Positions 54,861 through 64,000 of a stretch of DNA of 64,000 bases are shown here, one piece after another (positions within the stretch are counted from its first letter, which is position 1; each line of letters starts with the position of its first letter). The translations under genes were made by a program, and so were the position numbers. The notes beneath the pieces were generated by a model. That model did not search any database, was not told where the DNA came from, and saw only the letters and a program-made list of their open reading frames with translations. The stretch covers positions 4,854,501 through 4,918,500 of the forward strand of contig JARFIW010000108.1 in the NCBI GenBank assembly GCA_036346225.1. The letters are read 5' to 3'. This DNA comes from Platerodrilus igneus. Lineage: Eukaryota > Arthropoda > Insecta > Coleoptera > Lycidae.

Positions 54861-54917
54861 TGTTACTTCCAACGACGCGGTGGATGCACCAGAGGAGATA
54901 GCTGCCGATACCGTCAC
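54861..54917 (+). other. CCCH zinc finger after the macro domain
   Basis: The frame reads CYFQRRGGCTRGDSCRYRH, that is C-x7-C-x5-C-x3-H, a CCCH-type finger typical of RNA-binding proteins. It is 19 residues long and 86 bp before the 3' LTR. The reading frame is offset by one base from the end of the macro domain and continues open into the LTR. Probably the C-terminus of the same Gag-Pol-macro polyprotein. Confidence 0.7.
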
Positions 54918-54979
54918 CAGTCATCGAATTGGCGTCAAGATGGATTTACAGTTACGAGACGTAACGGTTTTAAAGAGGG

Positions 54980-55002
54980 TTTGAATGGTAGGATCATGAT
55001 AG
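54980..55002 (+). repeat. 23-bp flank copy before 3' LTR of element G
   Basis: 'tttgaatggtaggatcatga' plus 'tag' is identical to 48905-48927, the DNA just outside the 5' LTR. It sits between the polypurine tract (taaagaggg, 54971-54979) and the 3' LTR, where an intact element has no spacer. Confidence 0.9.
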
Positions 55003-55528
55003 TGTTGCGATCCACTATTAGGCAACCCGTCAAACATACAAACGCTCGGGGCACAGCGCCTTCTCAAGGATTCCAGAATTCTTCTAGAAATTACGGGAGC
55101 ATGAGTCATCCTTGTAATCCAGAGTATATATAAGACCGCTAATGAATGCAAGAGTCAGTCTATACTAGAATGTCGTATATAAATTATAACGTTGTGAAGT
55201 AATAGTAGTTCTGAGCTTTTAGAAGTGTACATAAATGTGATATGCTGTGTCTAATGTACATGCAGCTTGTAGTATACATAAATAAATAGAAGTGTATAAA
55301 CAAATAGTAGTGTTAGTGTTGTTAATGAACCTATGGTAAAGGAGTTAGTTTAAGAAGATGTTAGTGCTTGTAAATTCATTAGTGTAATAGTGCTTCATTG
55401 TTAAGTGGACTGAAAACATCTGTAAACAAGGCATATACTGTTAATTAGACTTGTGAACAGTGAGTAATAAAGACATTTATTATTACTTGTTTTGAATTAA
55501 AGAAACGCGGTAGCAGTAGCCCGTTACA
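55003..55528 (+). repeat. 3' LTR of element G
   Basis: 526 bp, ends GCCCGTTACA. It differs from the 5' LTR at a few positions (for example gatccac versus gattcac, and one A less in 'cctatgg'). Confidence 0.95.
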
Positions 55529-55532
55529 ATAG

Positions 55533-56018
55533 ATAAGATGAAATTTATGATTAATAGTATATTACATACCGAGCAGGGAAGTAGATCATTACAGCCGAGT
55601 GCTGGTTAGATGCCCGAGGTGCGCAGCACCGAGGGTAGCTATAGGCACGGGGCTGTAAAGATCCTTCCCGCGAGGTATGTATACGATTTTACTCACAATT
55701 GGTTAGTAAATATAAATAAGTGTCAAATCATTTTAATTTTTATATAATTTGATAAATTATTTCAACAAAGACATCTGTGAGACCGTTGGTAGGGTACATT
55801 ATGTTTGTTGATTTTGACATAATATTGTATGAGTTACGTCTATACCGCATTGTTATAGGTTGTATTTGTACTTTGACACAAAATATGTCCGATAGAATAT
55901 CTTCTTCAAAAGGTATACATTTTAGTTTCTTCAGTGCATATTAATTATATGTTTAATCCATATATCTTTTAGGTTGCTTTGATTATTGACATTTCTGGAG
56001 CTTGCAGATGCGATGAAC
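55533..56018 (+). pseudogene. Crypton-linked copy with internal deletion
   Basis: Continues the block cut by element G at 48927, then matches 20760-21010 up to ATGTCCGATAG, jumps to the sequence at 21397 (aatatcttc), keeps the intron and reaches VALIIDISGACRCDELLKY, the start of the recombinase catalytic domain. The 387 bp coding most of the core-binding domain have been lost between two CCGATAG repeats. The end at 56018 joins another repeat block. Confidence 0.7.
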
Positions 56019-56019
56019 T

Positions 56020-56220
56020 TCTAAAATATGCAATTTCTAAGTTATCTTACTTAAATTAACATAAATTTTCATTAAACCATAGATTTGTGCTAGTGGTGTT
56101 TGTAAAAAGGGATACGTTGTTTTTCTAAATATGAAATTTATAATTTCTTTTGTTATCGTCTATTTAAATTTCAGATTATTTGAATGGTAGGATTATGATA
56201 GATAAGATGAAATTTATTAT
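56020..56220 (+). repeat. Third copy of the duplicated block
   Basis: Matches 5255-5440 and 48745-48927, including the acceptor-like 'aatttcag' and 'ttgaatggtaggattatgat'. It is intact at the site where element G inserted elsewhere. Confidence 0.75.
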
Positions 56221-57092
56221 TAAACAATTATTATTGTCTGTAGAATCGAGCGTTTATTAATTTATGAACAAATTTTGTAATTTTCTTATACATAATGTTA
56301 TTTGGTATAATTGAGGATTGTGAATAAAATAGCAATAACAATAAAATAAAAAAAAATAGTAAGTAGTACTTAATTTATAACAAAACGGTTACATACCTAC
56401 AATTATATTTGTTTAAATAAAAATTGAACTGTGGGTGAGGTTTTACGTTTTCTTTTAGAAAAATTGTTTTTTTTTAATGTTTCACGTCATATCAGATCTT
56501 GTCTGCCATCAAAGTCATAGAATAATAATACGCTTGTAATATTCGTCGATGTTTTATGACTCGTCACAGAAGCGGTTGCCCTTGAGATGTGGCCCTGGCT
56601 AGTATCAACCCTCCTGGATACACGTGGATTCCTGTTAAGTTTCGTTGTCTCGCTATTACCTGTTTAGAAGAATGAACCAACTCGCAGCCTATTTTATATG
56701 GGTTTAATGAAATAATGTTATAAAATAATGTAACAAAGTTGAAACAAATGCCAATGCTCGGCGTGTCGTAAAATACAATCACAACGAGGTTAAACGAAAC
56801 TCCTTATAGATATACGCATATAGCGTCGCTATTCGCAAATGAATAAAATTCTAACTACTGAAACTTATCTATTAAAGTAATCCAACAATGAACAAATTTC
56901 AAAGATGCTGTCACTACCATATCGATTATTGAAATTACTAAATAATTCATAGCTTACTAAGTTTACAAATTAACAATCATTAATACACGACCGGAGGACA
57001 CAACCGCACGGCGTCGCATCCTTAACTCAACTGCCTATACCTCAAAGACCCTAATATACAAACGTATTTATATTTCTAGGGCGGGCCAGTAC
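56221..57092 (-). repeat. Probable 3' LTR region of element N
   Basis: On the minus strand a polypurine tract 'ataggggggtga' (57094-57105) is followed by TGTACTGGCCCGCCC at 57093 and soon by a TATA-like 'aaatataaatacg'. This fits the start of a 3' LTR. The far end cannot be set because there is no 5' LTR. No gene is seen here. Confidence 0.45.
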
Positions 57093-57149
57093 ATCACCCC
57101 CCTATAAGTTTAACTTACTGACTAAGCTTGCTTGGTAATTACTTTGAAC

Positions 57150-57680
57150 TTATACTAACAGTTTTGCGGGCAGATTTTGGTCCGGTCCTGTATATGGTTT
57201 TAAATTGCGTACATTTTGTATACCCAACGAAACACCGTGGGCATCGTCCTGAACCTCATATGAATTCGGCCCTCGCTTGGCCACTACTGTAGAAGGCCCC
57301 GAATACAGTAAAAAGAATTTCTTAATCTTTTTATCCTCGTCAGAAGACTGGGGATGAGTGCGAACCAGTACTTTATCGCCTACCTTAAAAACAATACATT
57401 TTTTTACTCTTTGATGCCGCAATCTACGTTTTTCGGCCTTCGATTTTAACCGATCCTACGCCAAAGTTGTAATTTTGTCCCGATCATCACTTTGTTCCAG
57501 ACTAGTAGGAAAGGCAATACTCTTAACCATGGGGTTATCTATGGAAGCTCCAAAATACAATTCTAATGGACTGAAGCCTGTAGAATCGTGGTCTGCCCTG
57601 TTTATCCACTTCTCCACCTTATCCAATACCAACGCCCACCCCCCATGAGCTGAATAGCACAGTGACCGTAACATCAGCAC
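57150..57680 (-). pseudogene. Integrase C-terminal fragments of element N
   Basis: 57680-57456 reads a degraded integrase core end (DSTGFSPLELYFG). 57422-57150 reads VFKVGDKVLVRTHPQSS and SGPSTVVAKRGPNSYEV, an SH3-like integrase C-terminal domain with GDKVL and a closing RNLKPY. A frameshift lies near 57440. Confidence 0.75.
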
Positions 57681-58570
57681 AATTTCCTATTGATACGCTC
57701 TGTCATGTTTCCTTGTGGAAAGTACACTGACGTGTGAGCTACCTTCACACCTACTGCCTCCAACGACACTTTCCATTTTTTTCTCGCCATCTGGCTACCG
57801 TTATCAGAAAGAATGATCTCTGGTTTGCCGACCTCCACAAAATATTTATTAAATAAACAACGAAGAATAGTGGCCGTATTAGCGTGCTTAAGTGGGTGTA
57901 AAGCCACTAATTTACTGAAAGCATCTACTGCAGCAAATAATTGGGTCGCCCCTCCTCTAGATACTGGAAGCGGACCCATCAAGTCTACACAAATGATTTT
58001 ATTTGGTGCTTCGGCCAATACACTATGGTACTCGCCAAAACTTTTTACCGAACTTTTCGACTTCTGACACAAAACGCAACTTGAAATAATTTTCCGTACA
58101 TAATGTATCATTCTTGCAAAATAATAATCCCTGCGCAACATCTGAAAACATTTCTCTACTCCAAAATGTCCGTTCTCGACATGCTCTTGCCAAACCAACT
58201 TACAAATCTGAAAGGCAGGAATGCATACCTTAAACCCGCGCGAAGCGTCATGGCCTCGCCTAAACAAAATACCACCGTGGACCATATACCAATCAGCATA
58301 CCTGTTTACAATAACATTCCACGCTACCATCTCTTCTATCTGACGCTTCACCTCCTCCTTATATGCATACGGAATTGGGCATGACTTCCCAAAAAATGGC
58401 TTGTCATCCCACAACTCAATTTCGTGACAATAAATATGCGTCCTACCCGGTTGGTTCGAAAATATCGACCTATACGACAACAACAATTCACGTAATTTAT
58501 TTTTTTCTTCGCGCGAGAAGTTCTCGGCACGATTTACCACCTCCTCGATTTCAGACACCTCACACGGCAT
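57674..58570 (-). pseudogene. Protease-RT linker fused to integrase (element N)
   Basis: 298 open codons. The first 87 are the segment before RT (CHEIELWDDKPFF, VKRQIEEMVAWNVI). The next residue already belongs to the region just before integrase (GGILFRRG, then HVENGHFGVEKCFQML, CVLCQKSK). The catalytic D, D, E of integrase are visible in ICVDLMG, ILSDNGSQ and MTERINR. About 1.5-2 kb coding RT and RNase H have been removed in frame at about 58309. The frame is otherwise clean, so the deletion happened without immediate decay. Confidence 0.8.
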
Positions 58571-58581
58571 TATCTTTTTTT

Positions 58582-59403
58582 TTATCTACCTTCATCACAC
58601 TCTCCCTCTGATACGTGACAAACTATTAACCGAACATCCGGTTTTGGTTCCATACTAAACTCTATGCTCCTTGTCCTTTCCTCAAAATTACCGAATAAAC
58701 AATTTTTTGAAAAATCTATTTTAATCTGATAATCAGAAAAGAAGTCACATCCAAAAATTACGTCTCGAATCAAACCCGGAACTACCACACACGAATAAGG
58801 CGTTACGAAATCTTAAAATTTAAAATTTACAAAAAATTGATTTTTAACAACGCAGTTATTACCTGTAGCACTAACCAGAATGGTCGACGTAAACGGTAAA
58901 CGTAAAATATCACCGTTAACTTGTAATAATTTAGATAGGAAATTCTTCGAAATGTACGTAACTTGACTGCCCGAATCAACCAATATTTTTACCAACACAG
59001 CCTCAACAGTAGCCTCTATAGACGGTGCAAAAGCAACCGATTTAATATTATTTTGTGCTTCCCACAGAAGCTCATCCCCGTTTTTATTAAATAAAGTGGC
59101 CACAGCCGGTGGTTGACTTCCACCCGAACTACTAGTCACCTGATGTTCACGACGCCCCTCATTCCTATTACCATTACTGTAATCGTGACTACTATTTGGT
59201 CTGTTTTCGGAACGGATATTATTACCGCCCCCAGAATTTGACATATTCGACCTGGTACTGTAACAAGCACCCCAGTTTTGTTCATTATTTGTACCTCTCT
59301 CACGCCAATTCGCGTTAGAATTGTTACTATTTTCATGGGAAATTTGGTAAGTTTCATTTACTTCCCTAAAATATTTTTCCACCTCATCTAACGTCCTAGG
59401 CAT
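58582..59403 (-). pseudogene. Gag C-terminus and protease of element N
   Basis: 59403-58813 reads an Asn/Ser/Arg/Gly-rich gag end with no CCHC knuckle, then a protease with active site VKILVDSGSQVTYIS. 58788-58582 continues the protease with IRDVIFGCDFFSDY. A stop near 58813 separates the two. Confidence 0.75.
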
Positions 59404-59513
59404 GCAGTTTACAATACCTCGTTGAGTCTCGCTTGGAAAGTGTTTTTTTTATAAAGCAATAAGTTCTTTTTCCTCAAGGGGGACCGTCAAGAAATTCGCT
59501 TCCCTTACCAGCT

Positions 59514-59897
59514 TTAAAAAATATTCGGCCCTTGACCTCCTATCGTAACAACCAAATTTGAACTTTTGAAACAGCTTTCTCTCTTCTTCAACCCCCAATA
59601 CTGGCTTAAAAATAATTCCTTAAATTCTTTAAAACTCTTTACGCGTTCTTCTTTCAAAACACCCCAATCTTGGGCCGAACCACGTAGATTACCAACAATC
59701 AGGGGAACTTTTCTAGTCTTAGGGACTCCCGCTTCTAGCATTATCGTTTTTTGTTTTTTAATAAAAATTACCAGATGTACAGATCCTTCTGGCGAAAAGC
59801 ACAAGTTTGTACCTCCTAAATCTTTGTAGAAACTCATATAATTTTGGGTCCCGGCTATCATGGAAACGATGCCGCTGGTTTCCCGCTGGGACGCCAT
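59514..59897 (-). pseudogene. gag N-terminal part of element N
   Basis: 127 codons starting MASQRETSGIVSMIAG, with a capsid-like LRGSAQDWGVL...FKEFKELFLSQYWG. A frameshift at 59510 leads to the next part. The N-terminus touches the BESS gene copy. Confidence 0.7.
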
Positions 59898-60330
59898 TAC
59901 TTCACAACCAAAACCACTTTATTCAAGTAGAAGTTCCAGCAGCTCTTCTAACAAAATTGGTAAAAGCTTAGGTGATGCTGTAGGAATGCTTCATACATTT
60001 ATATCTGAGAGAAGTGCTGCTAGTCTGGACGATTGTCCAATTAGAAGCTTTTGTCTATTTTTATGCGATGATTTGGAGCGAATAGATAAGAAAAAATTAA
60101 TGAAAGACAAAATTAAAATTTTGCAAATTATTGAACAATATAGTAAAGAAAATTAAATACTTTTTTAATAACTTTTTTTATACTGTTGTTATATATTTTT
60201 TACACTAAATCATTAGTCTGTGAATCACAATAGGCTTACAAGCACATAAACTGAAAATTTGATATTCAAATTGTAATTTAATAATTGGTTTGCAATAATA
60301 CACTAAAATAATAGAACATTTTCATAGGAT
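59895..60330 (+). pseudogene. 3' part of a second MADF-BESS gene
   Basis: From TTCACAACCAAAACC the plus strand matches 42622-43040, including 3' untranslated DNA. The frame to 60156 keeps an intact BESS motif, DDCPIRSFCLFLCDDLERID, then KKKLMKDKIKILQIIEQ. The MADF exons are absent on the left, where element N abuts. It confirms the coding identity of the frameshifted copy at 42 kb. Confidence 0.75.
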
Positions 60331-60770
60331 CCTTATGTATAATAACACGCTTCAAATACATATAGCATTGACACATACCATTTAAAAACGAAACCCAATT
60401 TTATAATCAGCGAAAATACAAAGCATTCATTGATTTCATATCCGTGTAAATTTTTTGAAAATAACATTAAAACAATTTTTTGTTGCATTTATAAAAATCA
60501 CAAAATAACGTCGATGTCAAGTTATCTGCCTTAAAATATCATTTAATAAACGTAATATACTGTATTTATTTTCATGCTTTTAAAAGATAAGCAGTTTCAG
60601 AATCTTCAAATTCATATATTTACGTTAACAAAACGAAAACGAACAGCTAATTATTCGTGGAAAGCGATAGCACCGGTTAACTATAAAACCAGATATAACG
60701 AGTTAATGGCTCTAATTATTGCAGAAGCCTGAAAGGGAGAAAGAAAATGGAAGACTTTTATGTCGTTATA
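60331..60770. other. No gene recognised
   Basis: AT-rich DNA without open frames of note. Confidence 0.4.
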
Positions 60771-60984
60771 AATTGTAAACTGACATTACATTTGATTTTC
60801 CAATGCTCCACCCGAAGGTACTACATTGGCCAGGAAGCGAGTTTTTTTTTACCTGGAAAATTTGGAATTTTGCCGAACCCTTGCTGTTCCAGGCAAGGTA
60901 GGGATCTTTAACGTGCGTGACAACACTCACACACGGGACCTCCACATACCACTACGCCACGGAGCCGCCAATTGTAAACTGACA
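60771..60984 (-). mobile_element. tRNA-derived SINE with perfect 15-bp TSD
   Basis: The body is 60786-60969, flanked by AATTGTAAACTGACA at 60771-60785 and 60970-60984. On the minus strand it begins GGCGGCTCCGTGGCGTAGTG (A box), but the B-box region is deleted. The conserved central part with 'cacgcacgttaaagatccct' and the 3' end 'gggtggagcattgga' remain. Perfect duplications indicate a recent insertion. Confidence 0.95.
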
Positions 60985-61785
60985 ACTCACCAAAGAGATA
61001 AGGACGTGAAATCGCGGTGAATGTTACATCATGCGGATGTGTTATATTTCTAGAATGTAATCAAACGATGACATATTAAGATTATTTTATTATATAAAGA
61101 CGGAAGTGATGAGAGCGGATTCATTCATTCTTTCGAGACTGAAAATTCAGCGTTCAAGATTTGAACATAAATCTTAGACATTCGATACTTGAAAGGCCGT
61201 TAATATATGAAGTGCAACGACAATTTATTACTGCAATATAAATAATTAGTTACCTTGGTGTAACGTGGCCGCTAACTTTAATGTACTAAAAATAAATGAA
61301 CTCGGTAAACGGATATTTCTAGGTATGAAGATTGATTATAAATGGAAATCTGAAATGGAACCAGAAATTTTTCGATGCAATTAATTCTAATGGAAACGAT
61401 GTTTAGATAGCGATCGAGATAAGAATACCAACGAAGCGCAAGTATAACTTTGTTTCAAACTTAAAACGACCACCTATATATTATTAAGTAGATTAAGCTA
61501 GTATAAGTTTTTATTTCTCGTATAAAAATTATTTGTAAATGGATAATTTTATTTTAGAGGCAGAGCTCGAGATGTTTTGATCCATACAAAAATTTCTGCT
61601 CGACGTCGTTGATCAACTACACCGAAAGACAAAAATATTTGAATTATCCATATAAACTTTAAAGAAAATTTTATGACCTAAATATGAAATTTTTGGGGTG
61701 AAGATTGTATTAATACGTAAGTAGTGATAAAATACTGTTTCTTTCTAGACGTAAGCTGTAAATTGCGTTTGTAAGCGTTATTTAT
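60985..61785. other. No gene recognised
   Basis: AT-rich, no motif found on either strand. Confidence 0.4.
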
Positions 61786-61789
61786 ATCT

Positions 61790-61885
61790 CTCTGTGTGTG
61801 TGTATGTGTGTGCGTGTGTGTGTGCGTGCGCGCGCGCGCGCGTGTGTGTGCGTGCGTGCGTATGCGTGTGCGAGTGTGTGTAAGT
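61790..61885. repeat. TG/CG microsatellite
   Basis: (TG)n with an internal (CG)7-8 run (61828-61842) and CGTG units, able to form Z-DNA. Confidence 0.95.
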
Positions 61886-62159
61886 AAATTACTTTGATAA
61901 TGTGTGTAAAAGAAAAATGTTTTTGACTGTATTTAGATTTTTCGCTTTATTTAATTTTCGTAAAATCCACATTATATTTGTCGCTGTGCTAGCAAGAGGG
62001 AAGACAGGCCCAGTGAGATAAGAATTCACATTTTCCAAGAAGCAAGCTACCATTGCATTCTTATATCGGCTAGGGCGGCTGTACTCGAATATACACACCT
62101 TTTTTGTGTCATCAAACGTCAACGCAGTTTTACCAAGCGTTGACGTTATCGGATGTTGC

Positions 62160-62414
62160 ATGTCTTACCGAGAGAGATATGGTTTTGCGTATACGTTCAA
62201 GATTTAAGGTACACGGACAGTACAGTATTGTAAACTATATGTATAAAATGCCCAAGCTTTAAACGATTTTAAAAAACGCAAGAAAACCAACTAATATTTT
62301 TTTAATGCGAAATCCGCAAATTCTTCTAAATACAATCTTGAGCACCACCTTTCACGTAAAAACACTCAGGGTTGCTATGAAACAAATTAAGCAAATTTAG
62401 TTAATAAAGTAAGA
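62160..62414 (+). promoter_or_regulatory. Upstream block of zinc-finger gene C
   Basis: Inverted copy of 4870-5150, including 'gtatacgttcaagatttaag' and the AT-rich core. Confidence 0.6.
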
Positions 62415-62660
62415 ATGCAGCCTCACACAAAAGAAGGTTCATTAGCATGCAATTTGTGCAATTATAACACATCACAAAAAAGTCATTTACAAATACATTT
62501 TCGGTCGCATACTAACGAACGTCCATTCGCGTGCAATTTGTGTGATTATACTGCATCACGTAAAAGTCATTTACAAACACATTTTTGGTCGCACACCAAC
62601 GTTCAGCTATTATTCTGTAGATACACAGATGCAGCGGGAAATTTAAAAACGTTAGGTTAG
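62415..62660 (+). pseudogene. Truncated C2H2 zinc-finger gene C
   Basis: The ATG at 62415 (MQPHTKEGSLACNLCNYNTS) gives two complete C2H2 fingers and then runs into unrelated sequence (HTNVQLLFCRYTDAAG) and a stop. Start and upstream DNA are shared with arrays A and B. The array was broken after the second finger, or this is a fragment carried by a duplication. Confidence 0.7.
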
Positions 62661-63345
62661 AACTTGCTTTAAATATTAAAATTGTTTATTGTATTCAAAA
62701 CTGCTTAATTTAGGCTTTAACGTAATAAAGGAACCCATTGAAGTGAAATTACCGCGTGGAACAAGAACAGTACAATAAACAAAAGGGAGGTTAAAAAATA
62801 TACAATAGAATAATAATATACTACGCTAGCGTGAGTGTATTATTATTCTACGGATATATTAACAAAATAGTGGCGGATTTTAGACATCCGCAAAGAAATT
62901 TGGTCTTCCTTAAACGCCGAGTGTCATTTCTTGTCGTTATTATTCTATGATCAAGGTTGTCAAAGTTTCCAGCCATCACTTGACGCATCAGCTGACATGT
63001 TTGAGGTGAGGACATACAGAACATAAGGCGTTTTCGGAAACTTACTCGGATCACTTACACTAGTAATCGTGGCGTTCGTTAACTAAGAGTCACTAACCTA
63101 TCCGTGTTAGTTTACCCACGGTTAGTTACCAGGATCAGTGATCTGTGTTACACTGCTGTTTAGGCAGAGTCAAAAGTAACGTGATTAAATGCCCATGCGT
63201 TTAACGCAGTTGACATCTTATTATTCCATACATTGATTGTTTGGTTGTTGTCGGTTTACTGCATCTGAATTTTGCAACGGCAATGGATACTCTTGCTAGA
63301 TGTGAATACTGTGTTTACATTAATACAAGATCATTTGTAATAAAA
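62661..63345. other. No gene recognised; AT hairpin
   Basis: It contains an inverted repeat, AGAATAATAATATA...TGTATTATTATTCT (about 62807-62851), and otherwise nothing recognisable. Confidence 0.4.
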
Positions 63346-63401
63346 CATGTTCGTGAGAATCATTCTCTTAAACAGGTCTATATTGGTAAGCGTTATTAGT
63401 T

Positions 63402-64000
63402 TAATGGGAAGAAAGAATAAAGCATTTGGTATTTTAGAGCATATTTTCGACAATGATGAAGAGCTTGAAAGTGCGGCAGATAAGGGTGCAAAAAAATCTA
63501 TTAATGATCAATTCTCTATTTGCACAGAAAGCACCCTTACGGATAGAATCGACTTGTCAGGAGCAATTTCTGAGAAAGTTAGCTGGAGTCAACAGCAGGT
63601 ATTGTTACTTCTGGATATGTATAGAAAATATTTTCATAAATTTGAGGATTAGAAAATAACAAATAAAGCACTCTGCAGGTTAATAGCACAAAAAATTGGT
63701 GAAATAAATGGTAGTACTTTTACCGCTGTGCAGTGTGAAAATAAGTTTAAAAATATGAAAAAAACTTATAAAAAAATTCGCGATAATAACGGCCAAAGCG
63801 GGCGAGGTTCCATAACATGGATGTATTATGAAGAAATGGAGAAACTGTTTCAAAAAACTCCAGAAATACAGCCGTTACGTGTCATTAGTACTTTAGAAGG
63901 AAGTGTTTTGGGTTCTTTCAAGTTTCATAAAATGTCTCGACATCCCATTAGTACTAACTCTAATTGCAATATAAGTAATAGTACAAAAAGAACAAACGAA
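63402..64000 (+). pseudogene. Myb/SANT-like gene copy 2, runs off the window
   Basis: The likely start is MGRKNKAFGILEHIF (near 63402). An acidic linker is followed by a trihelix/Myb-SANT-like domain: WSQQQVLLLLDMYRKY, KITNKALCRLIAQKIGEING, CENKFKNMKKTYKKIRD, then ITWMYYEEMEKLF. A TAG at about 63650 (AAG in the 21.5-kb copy) breaks the frame. The copy is uninterrupted across the point where element M entered the other copy (63836-63846), so it serves as the empty site. The gene continues beyond 64000. Confidence 0.75.

Larger units (their letters stand above)
48924..55532 (+). mobile_element. Element G: 6.6-kb Ty3/gypsy element with macro-domain cargo
   Basis: LTRs 48928-49454 and 55003-55528, TSD ATAG (48924-48927 and 55529-55532). 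The empty site is seen near 5424 and 56195. The LTRs differ at about four positions plus one indel, so the insertion is young. A primer-binding site TGGTGTCAGGCATTTGTG follows the 5' LTR (49456-49473). Gag, protease, RT, RNase H and integrase are all present in Ty3 order but split by many single-base indels. After integrase comes a macro domain and a CCCH finger. A 23-bp copy of the 5' flank lies between the polypurine tract and the 3' LTR. Confidence 0.95.
57093..59897 (-). mobile_element. Element N: truncated Ty3-like element without RT
   Basis: Minus-strand remains in order: gag (59897-59514), gag/protease (59403-58813), protease end (58788-58582), integrase fusion (58570-57674) and C-terminal fragments (57680-57150). 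The 5' border is exactly the gag ATG, joined at 59895-59897 to the BESS gene copy. 5' LTR, leader and primer-binding site are absent. RT and RNase H are missing by an in-frame internal deletion. Confidence 0.8.

Overview
This is eukaryotic, AT-rich, intron-containing DNA with almost no single-copy host gene. It is a repeat-dense heterochromatin-like segment, most likely from an insect. I lean towards a beetle because of the mix of PIF/Harbinger elements with MADF-BESS partners, Crypton-type recombinase fragments, BEL/Pao and Ty3 elements and C2H2 arrays, but that is inference. Nearly every coding region is transposon-derived or a decaying tandem zinc-finger array. Insertions are nested, and their order can be read because paralogous empty sites lie in the same window.

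Layout. 0.6-4.9 kb: minus-strand C2H2 zinc-finger array, with a 605-codon open part and a degenerate part that has undergone a 651-bp tandem duplication. 6.28-14.07 kb (Element I) and 14.57-19.26 kb (Element II): two copies of an unusual DNA element. Each has AG...CT termini, long terminal inverted repeats filled with 27/31-bp tandem arrays, 6-bp target duplications, a GC-loop hairpin, short iterons, and genes for a replication-initiator-like protein plus small unknown proteins. The ends and the 6-bp duplication recall Polinton/Maverick-type virus-like elements, but no polymerase, integrase or capsid gene is recognisable. 21.0-21.5 kb: Crypton-type recombinase N-terminus. 21.5-39.5 kb: a Myb/SANT-like gene split by a minus-strand gag-only LTR element (M), whose own LTR is split by a 9.9-kb Ty3 element (P) with a nearly intact gag-pol. 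39.7 kb: solo LTR. 40.3-43.9 kb: two Harbinger nuclease pseudogenes and a MADF-BESS gene. 44.1 kb: tRNA-derived SINE. 44.9-46.6 kb: BEL/Pao remnant. 47.3-48.2 kb: second zinc-finger array, with a MITE in its upstream block. 48.9-55.5 kb: a young Ty3 element (G) that carries, after integrase, a frameshifted macro domain of the OARD1/TARG1 type followed by a CCCH zinc finger. 57.1-59.9 kb: a Ty3 element (N) that has lost reverse transcriptase in frame. 60.8 kb: SINE with a perfect 15-bp target duplication. 62.4 kb: third zinc-finger locus. 63.3 kb to the end: second copy of the SANT gene, running off the window.

The two most unusual items are the Rep-like, long-TIR elements with hairpins and iterons, and the macro-domain plus CCCH cargo in Ty3 element G. 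Many open frames are broken by single-base indels or by TGA codons, so most genes here are pseudogenes. I worked only by eye, so family names for divergent proteins are provisional.
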